Positions 1 through 13,779 of a stretch of 64,000 nucleotides of DNA are shown piece after piece. The DNA comes from Sordaria brevicollis. Lineage: Eukaryota > Ascomycota > Sordariomycetes > Sordariales > Sordariaceae. The notes under the pieces were generated by a model. That model saw only the letters and a program-made list of their open reading frames with translations, did not search any database and was not told the origin of the DNA. Position 1 is the first letter of the stretch. Every line of letters begins with the position of its first letter. The stretch covers positions 1,517,001-1,581,000 of the forward strand of contig JAUTDP010000005.1 of the NCBI GenBank assembly GCA_033439795.1. Reading direction: 5' to 3'. The translations under genes were made by a program, and so were the position numbers.

Positions 1-3000
1 AAAAGTAACGAACCTATATAAAATCGACTAATTTATTAAAGAATACAAAAATTAAAAGTATCTTAATAATCTCAACCCGGAGGAACGAAAATAAACCCTA
101 AAATATATATTAGCTTAATATTATAAATACAAAAACGTTTTTAATAAAAAATAATCGAATACCCTACCGGAATTAAAGAATAGCGACCACCGGATTCGTT
201 TTTAAAAAGGAACTAACTTAAAGGATTTAAACTATAATCCGCTATATAAAATAAATATAAACGAATTAAAAATTTATTATTTTTATATTATAGAAAATTT
301 AAATAAAAGATTTATCGAAAATAATTCAACCCCGTAAACCGCCCTTATTCTCTTTATACCTAAAATTAACGGGAAGTTCCGCTTCTATATAAATTATCGA
401 AAATTAAATAAAATCATTCAAAAAGACCGCTATTTATTCCTTTTTATCGAAGAAACTTTAACCCGTATCGCAGGAATTAAAATTTTTATTAAAATTAATA
501 TCCAATAAACCTTTTACCGAATTCGTATATACTTAAACGACGAAGAATTTATAATATTCCGTACGCAATATAAAATATATAAATATAAAGTTCTACCCTT
601 TAAATTAATTAACGGACCTTCGACCTTTTAATAAGATATTAATAATATTTTAATAAAATACTTAAACAATTTTTATAATACTTATATTAATAATATTTTT
701 ATTTACTCTAATAATAAAGAAGAATATAAGATTTATATTAAAAAAGTACTAAAAAAACTCCGATAGGCCGGCCTATAAACGGATTTAAATAAATACGAAT
801 TCTATATTATAAAAACAAAATTTCTAAATTTTATTATTAATATTAATAGAATCTCGGTAAACCCAACGAAAATTCAAATTATAAAAAAATAGAAAGAACT
901 ATTTATAATTAAAGGAATACAATCTTTCTTAAACTTTTATAACTTCTACCGCAAATTCGTAAAAGAATATAAAAGGATTTCGAAGCCGTTAATAAAATTA
1001 ATAAAAAAAAGGGAGGCATTTATTTAAATTATAAATTATTAATTAATATTCAACACCCTAAAATAATATTTAATTAATATACCCGTATTAACCCATTTTA
1101 ATTTTAATAAAAAAACGAAAACAGAAATAAATATATTAAATAGGGTATTAACTAACGTTTTATTTTAAAAATATAATAATAAATAGCACCTAGTAACGTA
1201 TTTCTCGGAAATAATATAGAGCGTAGAATATGATTACCTAATATATAATAAAAAAATATTAATAATTATAAAATTTTTAATATATTAATGTTCGAAACTT
1301 ATCGGCCTTTAACGGACCGAGCCCTTTACGATTATTACGGATTATAAAATATTAAAATACTTTAATACTAAATATTTACTAAATATAAAATAAATAATAT
1401 AAATAGAATTACTATCTTAATACAATTTTTTAATTATATATTAATTTAATAAAGATAATATTATAGCCGACGCCTTATCCCGGAAATCCGAAGATATTAA
1501 AAATTAAAAAAAAAGGAAGGAATTATAATATATATTATAATTCTTTAAACTAATAGAAAAAAGGGAGGATATAATCCGTATTTATATTTTAAACGTCGTA
1601 AATTTTTTAAAAATATTAATTAGTTATAAACTCGTTTATTAATTATTAAAAATTAATAAAACGGATACCTCCCTAGAAGAATATCGGGAAAAAACTCGGA
1701 AAGGGGAAATAGAATTTATAATACTATAAGAGTAATTATTACTTTTTAAAGGCCGTTTAATAATATTAGAAAATACCTTAAAGATTAAAATAATTTAAAA
1801 TTATTATAATATATTAGCAACAATTTACCCTAAAAGAAATAAAATACAAAAATTAATAATAATTTAATATTAATAGCCTAGTTTAATTAAGAATATAGAC
1901 CGGTATATAACCAATTATACAATTTACTATTTTTTAAAATACCTTCGAAATAAAATATTGGAAATATTTTAAAATATCGAATTATTTAAAAAGATTTAGA
2001 ATTATTTAATCGTTAATTTTAAAAAAATACCCAAAAATAAATATAATTACAATAATTTAATAAATATAATTAACCCTTTATTAAAAACTATTTAATTATT
2101 CCTTTATAAATTAATTATTATAGGTAAGGAAGTTTGTAAATTATATTATAAGGGTCCTTTCCGCATTTTTAAACTACTTAAAGAATTTATTAGCGATAAA
2201 AGACTATAATTTCGATCGGATTTTTTATAAGAATTAGCCTTTCTAATTGGGATTAATTAATCGTTAATTTCCATCGAATATTTATAAATTTTAAAATAAA
2301 TTAAAAATCTTTACGAATAAATTAATTAAAGGCTCTACTCCTATATTAATTATAATTAAAATAATTAATTAAAAATAATCCCGGCCTTACATTATATATA
2401 AAATAATTTACTATAAGATAATATAAACCTCTAACCCTATAAGATTTTATTTAAATTCCTTATATTTATTTTTTCGGATTAGAAAATAATAACGAACTTA
2501 AAAAGTATATTTTCTATAAAACGCCTAAATTAATAAAATATTAAGGATATTACTAAAAAAATCCAATAATATATAAATTATACTAGGAAATATATCGAAA
2601 CAACGTAGCGGAAGTAAATTATTTAAATAAATAAAAAACGATATAAACCGGATTTCGACGTAGGAAATCGAATTTTTATTATTAAAAAGAGTTAATTAAT
2701 TAACTATCCGAATAATAAATCAAATTTTCTATTAACGAAGTAATATTTTCCTATTATAAATAAGAAGGGTAACGCTTTCCTAATATAATTACTTTCTTCG
2801 TAGAAGATATTTAATTAATTCCCGTTAAATAAATTAAGGAAATTTTTAAATAACCTATTATTAAAATAAATATTAAAAAACCTATTAAGGGAAATTATAT
2901 TTAAAGACGAAAAATACGAAGTAAAGGAGATTATAATTTTAAAAATAGACTGGAATAAATTATTTTACTAAATAAAATAAATTGGTTAAAATTTAAACTT

Positions 3001-3552
3001 AAAATAATATCCTACCAGCGATTTTAAAAATATAATAATTAAATTAAAAAAATACTATAAAAAATATCCGGAAGCGGCCGGGCTTCTTTGGAAATTATAG
3101 GATTAAATTATAACGGTAATATAAAATAAAAAAGTACTAAAGTATAAAGAGGATAATTTACTAATTTAGATAAATAATAAAAAATTAAAGAGGAAGAAAT
3201 AATTACGTTTTCGAAAAATTCGAAGCGAATCTTTTTAAAGGGGGGGGTAATATAATGGTACGGTTTACCCGCTAATCACCTAATTGGTTATATAACGACT
3301 AAGGTCGTTAAATTATTCAAAGAACTAGGCGAACTACGGATTTATTATCGCAAATTACTTATTTATACTAACGAACGTCGCACTACTATTCACCTGCCTA
3401 ACGCATTTACTATACGGAACGTAAGGCCTATATCTTTCCGCCTACGCTTCTATTTTTGTACGATTAGTTTTCCTTTTTTCTTTATTTTACGATTTTCTAT
3501 TAATTAAGGATTATTGTTATTTTATTACAAGCCCTTCCTTTTTGCCGTGACA
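1..3552 (+). mobile_element. Ty3/Gypsy chromovirus relic A, 5' part cut by window
   Basis: The plus strand reads as a stop-riddled Gypsy Pol. Reverse transcriptase lies about 240-1020, with a proline-rich lead-in, a 'NYRKLNKI' block near 400 and a YIDD box changed to YINN near 683-694. RNase H runs about 1020-1500, with a TDYK block near 1330 and an 'ADALSRKS' tail near 1470. The integrase follows from about 1780 to 2560. A chromodomain-like tail sits about 2920-3090 and ends in 'YYKKYPEAAG'. The order RT-RNase H-integrase-chromodomain identifies a Ty3/Gypsy chromovirus. A polypurine run of eight G precedes a 3' LTR at 3248. Gag and the 5' LTR would lie left of the window. Premature stops throughout make it inactive. 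Confidence 0.8.
3248..3552 (+). repeat. Putative 3' LTR of element A
   Basis: The segment begins directly after the polypurine tract AAAGGGGGGGG and ends at GCCGTGACA, as expected for a 3' LTR ending in CA. It keeps visibly more CA and TG dinucleotides than the pol region. The 5' partner is not in the window, so the limits are inferred from the polypurine tract and the CA end only. Confidence 0.5.
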
Positions 3553-3559
3553 CGGGGAT

Positions 3560-6500
3560 ATTATTAAATTTCTTATTAAAGGTATCGGGGCGTAAATTCT
3601 TCAATCTTAGGGTATATTAAATTTAAAAGTTGAAATGTAATAAGAATTATAATTAATATATATATTATTATATAAATTGCTTATTGGTTATAAAGGTCTT
3701 TAAATTTTTATAGTCCGTTAAGATGTTAAATGGTTATTATACTCCTTTAAATTCGGGTTGCTATTCTTCTAACGCTTTAATAATAATTAAAAATTCTTAA
3801 TTATAAATATTATAATTATATTCTTAGGCTATATATTTTATTAAAAAGTACGCGATTGGGTATAAAATTCTATTATCGCTATATTATAAAAGCGTACCCC
3901 TTATTACCTAATTAAATATATTTATTTCGACTACGGTCTTTTTAATTTAATTTTAAATTTTTAATATAGGTCCGGTCGCAAAAGCTTTTTTTAATATATT
4001 AAAAGCGGATTAATAGCGGTCGGATTATAATTATAGTGCGTCTTTCTTTATTAATTCGTATAATAGGGATACTATCGTCGAAAATACTTTAATAAAACGC
4101 CGGTAGAAATTCGTAAAGCCGAAGAATTATTAGAATAATTTCTTAGATTAAAGGGGCGCCTAATCGAATACGGCTTTAACTTTATTTGGATCTATTTCGA
4201 TACCGCTTAATATAATAATTAAACTAAAATATTTTATATATTTTATATAGAATTTAAATTTATCGATATTTATATTTAAACCGGCTTTAATTAAACGCTC
4301 AAAAATATTATTAACGTATCGTTTATAATCTTTTTCGTTATTAAAATATATAAAAATATTATTAAGATAAGCGGTTATATAAACGTTAAGAATATTATAT
4401 AAAATATTATTAATATAATTCTATAAGGCGCTAAGGGCGCCCTAAAGGCTAAAAAGTATAATTAAGGATTCAAACAACCTAAACCTTATTATAAACGCGG
4501 TTAATTATTCGTAACCTTCTTTAATATAAACCCGGTTAAAGGTAATAATAATATCTAATTTAATAAAAATCTTAACGCGGCAAATAACGTTGAATATTTC
4601 TTTAATAAGCGGGAGCGGGTAGCGGGATTTAAAGGTAACGTTATTAATACCTCAGTAATTAATACAAACGCAAACTCCTCCTCCCGGCTTTTTAACCAAG
4701 AGTATAAGAGCGGAGGCTTTTAATTACGACGAGCAAATAATTTAAAACTTATATTTCTCGGCGAACTAATTAAACGTAATTGCTAAGAGCTCCTTAAAAT
4801 TAATTAGGTCGAAGGGTCCTTTAAGGATATAATAAAAGCGGACCGGCGTTCAATAATCGGGGAAAGAAGTACGTACTCTTCCGGTTAGGTAATACGGCGC
4901 GGGGATTATACATAATAAGGGAGGGGGGTAGTAACGTATTATAACTATTAATATAAGAATTTAACCGTTAATAACCTTACCGCTAGGGACTACGCTTATT
5001 TTATTAGCGACCTTCTATATAAATTTATTAAAACGTTAACGAACGGCGTATTTAACGATCGCGGAAATAGAAATCCGGCGAACGGCTTCCAACAGTAAAG
5101 TAAGGGTATTAAATTCTCCTTTATTAAGGACGTTTAAAACGGAAGGTTTTTAATATATTAATTACGTCCTAAAGGAATTCTTAAGAATAATAACGGAAGG
5201 TATATTATTAAGAATAGTAATTAAGGGTATATCGACGTTATATTTATATAATAATAATATATAATATAAATAGTAGGGTATTTTTAAGGGAAAGTAATTA
5301 CGTTATTCGTAGGCGGAGCCGAAAATAAAATAATTATTAGGCTAATCGATATTAGGGGCGTAATAAATTAGCTACGGGTATTTAAAAATAATAGGGTTAT
5401 TTTTTATAAAGTCGTAAATAAAAAGATCGATAAATTTATAATATACGCTAGTATTTATAATTAAACGATTAAAATACGTAATATTCCCTTTCATTTAATT
5501 ATTAACGAGGTATAGGAATTTGGGGAATTGGAATTTAAAAGTTAGGAAATTATTATATAAAACGAAATAATAATTAATAAACCCTAAAATAGTATAATTA
5601 CTATTAATAAATATAGTATAATATATTTTATACGGTTTATAAAATAAATAAATAGAAAGATTTAATAAATTGGGGTATTTATAACGGTTATTTATAGAAG
5701 ATTTATTAATTTTAATAATTTTAAATTTAATTATAAAGATTTTCCTTAATTATCCTCTTCTTTATTTATATTTAATAAATATTAACTTCCAATTGCAATT
5801 TAAACGGGAAGCTATATATTTCCCTAATTATTAATAAAACCGTTTTTATTATTTATAACCGGGCTTACGAAATTATAAGGGTATATAGGGGTAGGGTAAT
5901 AAATAGGCTACTATTATAATATAAAGTAATTAAGAATTAGGGTATTAAGAGCGGGAATATTTATAATATTAATATTATAATAATTATATTAACTATATCC
6001 GTATTAGCCTTAAGCGGGGCGTTATTATTAATTACTATTATTATTATTATTTTTCTCCTTCTCTTTTTTATTCTTCTTCTCTTTTTTCTCCTTCTTTTTT
6101 TCTTTACGTAATTTACGCTCGGGTACCTCCTTTTTAAATTAAATATAATTTTTATATTCGACGGAGAAATAACCCTTATAATTATAACGGGTATAAGTAC
6201 CGGTCTTTATATAGTATTAAAATATATTATTATTAATTATACAAAAGATTTAAATATCGGAAGCGAATATAGAATCGAAATTTATAACGGTATTACCCTC
6301 GTTAATAATAAATTTAAGAATAAAACCGCTCGTATTATTAAAAGTAGAATTAAAACTAGTAGCGGGGTTATTAATATTAGACTTATAATAGGGGTTAATA
6401 ATTTTATTATATTAATCCTTCTATTCGAATTATTTAGCGAAATCGCGGGTTATTTCAAATTATTCGTCGAATTTATTATTTTTAAACTAAGGGCGCTATA

Positions 6501-8330
6501 GAACGATAGCGTTACGGAAGCATTCGGTTAAATATTAATAAAAGTGATAAATTTTTATATTATTATTAAATTAATAACGTTCGATAATAGTAACGAATTT
6601 ATCCTCGAAATTAAACTATTTTATTTTACTTATCTTTAAATTTTCGAATTTATAATAAATTTAAATTATAATATTAATATTATTATATTTATTAATTATT
6701 TATTTAAATAAATCGAAGGTAATAAACTATTTAATTAATTTATTAAATAAAATCTTAATAAATTCGGGCTCGATTACTTCTTAAAATTTATTACGAAGGG
6801 AGTAAGAAATTAAAGAAAATTTAATATCCTCGGTTTTAAAGGCGGAAAATTTATTTTTAAAAGCGAATAGGATATTAACGCGCTATTAATAAAATTTAAC
6901 AATTTTTTTTAAAAATTTTATTAATATTATTAAAAATAGGGGAAACGATAATACGCAATACCGACCTATAGCCGTTACCGCTATTACTTCTAATTAAATT
7001 ATTAGTAATTATATTATTAAATTTAGATTTAGAATTATTAGAATTAGAATTATTATTATTATTATTATTAAATAGGGGTATAAACACGGGGTCGGTAAGT
7101 TTAAATAAATATTAATAAAAGTTATTAATTATTTTCTAATATTTAATTATTTTGCGTTTAATTATATTCTAAAAGTTAATTTTGAAATTAGAATAATATT
7201 TCTAAGCGTTAAATAAATTTTATAAAAGGGTAATTAAACGAATTTAAAAATTATTAACGATATCATTATATTAAGAGGCGGTATTAGCGAAGGCCTATTT
7301 ATAAGCGTTATATTAAACTTATTACTTAATAGCGGCGTTTAAAAATTAAAAAATATAATTAGTTTTAAAAATTATAAAGTTAGTATTAAAAATCGTATTA
7401 ATTTAATCCTTATTTTAAATTAGGATACGGAATTAATCGAAATCTTAATATAATTAGTTATTTTCGTCCTCGGACTACTAAAAGTCTTCTTTAATATTTT
7501 AAAATTCGGTAATAATAGAAATAACGTTAAATTATATAAAGCGGGTAAATGTATAAGCGGCGGCCGGGAACGTAGGGTAATTATATAAATTAAAAATTTA
7601 AATAATAAAAACCAGGATAATAATAAAATTATTATTAAATATATAAATAACGTTAATAAATTAGTCCTAAAATTCGATATTACAAAGGTTAACGTTTTTA
7701 ATTTCAGTAAATATAATAGCCGCGATGAAAATATTAATAATTATAGCGGGGATTAAATCGGATATTAATTATTTAAATCAATATATTTTAATAAATATAA
7801 AAGAAAAGAGAATACGAACGACCGTAACAATAATACTCGTTTTAATAATTATTTAATTCGAATTAACTACGGGGCTATTATTAGAGCGTTAGCCGTTGGG
7901 AAAACGAATTTTAATACTAATTAATATAATTAACGATTAATCTTCCTCAAAAGTTACGCGCGTAGCGTTAAAGAAGGTATAATAAATTATTAAGGGATAG
8001 CGTTAATATTATTAAATATATAATAAAATATATATTATTATACGAAGGAAGGGAAGGGAGAAATGTACGCAGAAGATTAAATATATGGGCGCGAACTTAT
8101 ACCCTAGTCTGTGCGCACTTACGTAATACTATACATAATTATGGGTGATTAAATCTAAATTATATCGAGCTATAGTATACGTATTATAGTTGGGAATAGT
8201 CGCTGGGGATTTGGGCACCTATATAAGTGGTTAGTGCGTATACCGGGTATAGCATAGGTATAATCCTGTGATATATATATTTTTATTCTATTTTATTATT
8301 GTAACGTTATTTTTAGGTACGTCGGTATTT
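3560..8330 (-). mobile_element. Ty3/Gypsy relic B, gag to RNase H only
   Basis: Reading the minus strand from about 8.05 kb leftwards: a gag-like low-complexity region; a retroviral-type zinc knuckle at about 6150-6210, whose C-x2-C-x4-H-x4-C ligands all read as Tyr after TGY to TAY and CAY to TAY changes; a protease region; reverse transcriptase about 4750-3950, with an 'IKSRYPLPLI'-like block and a YLDD box changed to YLNN near 4352-4371; and RNase H with a 'TDYKNL' block near 3700. The sequence then stops at the edge of element A with no integrase and no matching LTR. The simplest reading is that A inserted into B and B's 3' half lies left of the window. Deletion is the alternative. Confidence 0.68.
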
Positions 8331-8335
8331 TTACA
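8045..8335 (-). repeat. LTR-like segment at the 5' end of element B
   Basis: This stretch is less depleted in CA and TG than its surroundings. It contains GTCTGTGCGCAC and a TATA-like run, and lies where the 5' LTR of the minus-strand element B is expected. No second copy is visible in the window, so the ends are approximate. Confidence 0.35.
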
Positions 8336-9050
8336 TTTTTTATTATTTTTATTAATAAATTTATTAAATATTAATAAGGATTCGGGAAATTAAATCGTTA
8401 AGTAAAGCTTCGCTTTAATTATTAATTTTAGCTTAATTAGTTTAAATTTTTAGCCGTCGAGTAATTCGATATTATAGAAGAATATATATAGTAGCCAGGT
8501 TACTTTAAGGTATATTTTTTTCTATCTTTCTTATATATTCGTTATTTTTACGTCCCCGAATTCAACCTCCGATATATTCGGGAATTTTATAAATAATCCG
8601 ACGATTTAATAAATTTACGGCCCGTTTTCAATAAAGACGGGGGGGTCGTTTTCACTACGTATTTTATTTTATTTATATTATACGAATAGGGAAACCCGGA
8701 ATAAGCGATTAAAAGTTTTAACGTTCGGTTATTTTAATTTATTAAGATTTTTAAATTTTTTAAGATCTTTAAATTCTTCGGGGGCTAATAAAATTTTAAC
8801 TACTATAATCTTTTTAAGCGTTATAACTTTCTTAAACGCTATAACCTTTTTAGGCGGTATATTATATTTATATAATAATTAAACGGAAATCGAATTAATT
8901 TATATTAATCCGTATTTAAATTATTATATCGATAACGAGTAGGATAATTTATTATATAAATTAGTAAATTAAAATAATAAATAATTATTCGGAAATAATA
9001 ATCGTATAGTAATAAGGAATATAATATTAATAATATAAAGTAACGTTGGA

Positions 9051-9127
9051 TGTAAATTTATTATAAATTTATTATAAATTTATTGTAAATTTATTGTAAG
9101 CTTATTGTAAATTTATTATAGGTTTAT
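9051..9127. repeat. 11-bp tandem repeat, seven copies
   Basis: Seven consecutive 11-bp units of the form TRTAAATTTAT, four starting TG and three starting TA. Most unit differences are A/G transitions. One copy carries AAGCTT instead of AAATTT. Confidence 0.85.
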
Positions 9128-9960
9128 TATATTACGCTAAATAATATTAAATCTTTAGGTAAAATAGAAAGAGGGAAAAAAGAACGGAAAAAAAAGTAAA
9201 CTTTCGAATAATTTTCGATTCGATTAGTTTGGATAAGCGGTAATATTAATATTATTAAAGAGGGTAAATAAAGTAATGTTAAGGTTAAGTGGAAAAGGTT
9301 AGAGAATTAAAATTGGATATAAATAATAATTATAAATTTAGGGTAGAATAAGGTTAAAGGAAATTCCGTTTAATTAGACTTCGATATTCCCTTTAGCGGG
9401 GTTATTTTATTATAGGGTATATATTTATTTAATTTATAGGGTAATTCCTATTTATAGCCTTAAAATATTTATCCTATTTATTAAATTACTAGTATAGGAT
9501 ATAATTGTAATTGGCTTTTATTTTAAGTATAATTCTATTATAACGGGTGCCGCGGCGCCCTTATAAGTAGCCTTAAACTCTTTCGGTATTTAATTTAGCG
9601 CTTATATATAATACTACATTATTTTTTAATTATAATAGAAATAAAGATTTCGATTTTTTATAACGTATAAAATATAATTATTTAAGGCTATATTATTAAT
9701 TTAAATTATTATATATATTCGTATTTATAATTATTAATTTCTATAAATTAATATATTATAGCCTATTATATCTATTTCCTCATTATTAAATATTCGTATT
9801 AAAATTTTATAATTATAAATATATTAAATCCCCCTTAGTTAACGATCGATAAATATATACTCCCTTATAAAATTTATAGTTATTAAAAAACTTTAAATAA
9901 TATTCAATAAAATAGAGGAAAAAAGAGATATTGGATTTAATTAGGTATTAAATAATACGG

Positions 9961-10050
9961 GTAATAATATTCGTAATATTAATAAAACGAATAGCGGTAT
10001 TTATAATATTAATAGGACGAATAATAGTATTCGTAATATTAGTATTTTTA
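9961..10050. repeat. 30-bp tandem repeat, three copies
   Basis: Three back-to-back 30-bp units at 9961-9990, 9991-10020 and 10021-10050 share the core ATTCGTAATATTAATA. Unit length is a multiple of three, so this may be a relic of a coding repeat in a dead transposon protein. Confidence 0.7.
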
Positions 10051-11086
10051 TTATTAGAATTCCTAAGGATATAAATATCCGGATCTTTATCGATATATAT
10101 TTAGGGCTTAGGGGGCTTCTTAGTATAAGTGCGCGCTACCTTATATATTCGAACAATATTAAATATATTAAGCTTTATAATTTAAAAGTTAATTTATAGA
10201 ATTATAACTTTTTATTTATTAATTAATTAATTTTTAGAAGGGGTGTTTTTATCGCTTACGGGCCGATTAAAATTTAAATTTATTTAATCGAAATGTTTTT
10301 TAATATATTACGCTAAATTAACGAAAAATATCAAATTTAATATTTAATTAATATATTAATTTTTTATAATTATAGTAAAATATTTATTACAATATTATTT
10401 ATAGATTTTTTGCGAACTACTTATAATATCGAGATATTTATTATAAAAGTCGAAGGTTTCGACGAATAGTTTATAATTATATTCCGTTTTAATTTCCTTT
10501 TAAATTAATTTAATATCCGGAATAAATTAGATTACGCAATTACGTTATATTAAATTTTTAACGAATTTTTAATTTTATTAAATTAAATTTTTATAATTAA
10601 AATAAAAATAAGTATTTATAATTATTTTTTTAATAGTATAATAGCGTTAACCTTTTATATTATTAATAATAATTATATAAATATTTTTTAAAGAGTATTT
10701 TTTATAACCCCTTTACGTCCTTATAATTGAATTCTATTAATTTATTAACGACGTCCTTTTTAAATATTTAGAGGAAAGTAACCCGGGTTTAGAATTTGGT
10801 CTTTTTTATTCGAATTTTTATAGCTTTATTTATATCCGTAAGGAATTAATGATTATATTTCTTCTTTTTATTAGAGGAGTCGATATTAATATTAATATTC
10901 GGCGTATTAGGGATAATAATTAAGGTTTTTTATAAAAATAAAAATTAAGCGTAAATCGAATACGATATTTTTATAGAATTTTTATTTATAATTATTATAG
11001 AATCTCCTTAGTAATAAAATTATTATTTAGAATATTTACTATTATTTCGCTATATTTATTCGTAAGGATTATACGGTTATTAAACG

Positions 11087-11190
11087 TATTATTATTCCTA
11101 TTTTCATTATTTTCGTTCTTATTACTTTTATTTTCGTTATTATTATTCCCGTTATTATTATTTTCGTTATTATTATTTATATTATTAATT
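11087..11190. repeat. Degenerate TTCGTTATTATTA repeat
   Basis: About eight imperfect copies of a roughly 12-15 bp unit built on TTCGTTATTATT or TTCCGTTATT. On the minus strand it would read as an Asn/Glu-rich low-complexity peptide. It has no other visible role. Confidence 0.5.
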
Positions 11191-13779
11191 AATTAAATTT
11201 AGGGGATTATAGCTTCGGTTACCGATATTTTAATTAAGGTTATATTAGGAAACGTCGGTCGGCTATATTATATTTATAAATATAATATAATAATATTATT
11301 AATATTCTCCGATTCGATATATTAATTCGCGAAATAATAAAAATTAGTAAATGAGAAGTATAATAGAAAATATAAAGGTAAGAAATTTATTTAATAGAGG
11401 GTAAACGAAGTTTTATTTATAAATAATTTTAGGAATTTTTATTTTACGAAGAGTAGAAAGCGTAATGTATATAGGCCTTTAGTATATATTAACGGAAAAG
11501 GGGAGAGAAGGTAGAGGAAAGGTTTTTATTATTATAGAAGGAGGGAAATTGAAATTTTAGGAAGGGGGGCGAAGAGTAAAAAGCGGAAGGGTATAACGAA
11601 CCGGTAGGGGATATAAATTTTATAAGGTAAAATTAAGTAGGTCGGGCGGGTATACGGAATATTTATAAGTTTTACCGTCCGTTAAAAAATTCGTTATTTA
11701 ATGAAATTTTCTTTAACGTTATTATATATTATAAATAAATAAATTTCATATAATTAGAATAATTTAGAATATATTAACCTTATTTACGCGATTTTAATTA
11801 CGTTATATATATAATACGCGTTTTTAATTTTGTTCGTAAAAACGATATTAAAAATCGCTAATTTTATAATTAATAAATATAATATATATTTATATATAAT
11901 TTCGATTTTTATTTAATATATTTAAATGAATTATACTTCAAAATTATTAATTTTATATTTAAATAATATAGGGTAATATCCGTTTTAGCGTTTAATCGTT
12001 TTAAATATTTAAATATAAAAATATAGACCCTATAGATTTTTTTCGAGAGGAGAAGTGTAAATAAATAAAATAGTTTTCATCGATATTAAAACTTACTTTA
12101 TAATTACAAAATTTAATAATATTGTAATTACAAAATTTAGGGGATCCTATTAATATTATTACTATTAATTAACGTATTAGCGAATAATTCGACGAGGATA
12201 TTTTTAAAGGAAATAAAATCGATTATTTATTAAATATCCTAATCGATATAATAATACTACTAATTAATTTAATTTTTAGAATTAAGGAAAATATTATTAA
12301 AGAGGCCGGGGATTAAAATATATTCACGATAGAAAAACGAATTATATACGAATTAGAGGATACGATATAAAGTAATTAATTATTAGGAGATAAAAATGTA
12401 GAAGAGGAATAAAAAATATAAAAAGTCTTTAACCCTTTAATTAACCGATTTTAAATAAAATACGCTATAAGGGAGGATATAATCGATGCCGGCTTTAATA
12501 ATTTATTCGATTTCGACGAATTATAAATAATAAATTTAATTATTACGGTTAGATTAAATAGAAGCCTTTAAGGATTAATAGAACCTTACGGTAGTATTTT
12601 TAAATATTATTCTACCTTTACCCCTAAATTTGTCCCAACTTTAAAGCATCTAATCGAAAACCTTATTATTCTAATAAATTATTAAATATCCAAATTTAAT
12701 CTTTCGTTATTCAAATTTTCGTTATCCCTCTAAATTAAAAAGTATAATATATCCCGTATAATTTATATTAATTTACGCAACGTATTTTTAATCCCGTAAT
12801 ATAAAAGTAAATTCGAAATGTTATTTCTATAAAAGGAAACGATTTTAGAACGATTTAATTATATTATCCTTTTTAATATAATTTAAAAAGGTATAATAAA
12901 ATTAGATTTAATTATTCTCTTAAATAGAATTAAATTTATAAAGCCGGTTTATATTTTTAATTTCGAGAATATAATTAAAATATTATTTAATTCGAATAAA
13001 TTATTTGAAAAGGTTTATTAGAGAATAATATAAATAATAAATAATCTTATTTTAGAACTATAATAAGTAAAATAATAGGGTGAGAGTTTATATATTATAA
13101 GCGGTAAATTCTTCTTTTATATTCTTAATTCCAATTTTTAATCTAATATTTTAATAATTTTCTTAGAAAATATAATAGAAAGCTCTTTAAAATTATTTAT
13201 ATTAATATAGAATTCTTTACTACGATTAAAGTTAATATTTCTATCCAATTTCGTTTATTATTAGTACCCTTATATAGGAGGGTTAAATCCGGCGTTGGGT
13301 ACGTTATTATATTTATATAATAGCGGCGAATTATAAGATTTTTATTTCGGAAGGGTTAAATATTATAAATTAAATACTCGGTATATATATCCGGGAATAG
13401 GTTTATAAATATTAATCATTTTAATCTAATTACTCTTTATAAGAACCGCGCTATTAATTAAAATAATACCGGTATTTATTTTATAAATAATTAATATAAT
13501 TAATAGCCTAATAATAACCGAATTAATATTAATAAAAGGATATAATATATTTATTTTCCCGTTAAATATTAAAGTTATAATATTAGAAGTTAATATAAAT
13601 TATTTATTTAATTTAAAAAAGATCGAAGAGCCTTCGAAAAATTTATCGTCGTTATTATTTACTATCCGGTATTTATTTAATTAGAAAGTTAAAAATTACC
13701 GATTTATTCGATTATCTTTACTTTTACAAAGCGAATTAGAATTTAAATAATAAGGACGTTAATACTTCGAAAATAATTT

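Noticed and set aside
6896..7087. Minus-strand 63-codon Asn-rich open frame
   Set aside because: Product of AAT/AAC-rich RIP-mutated sequence inside gag of element B, with no independent gene signal.
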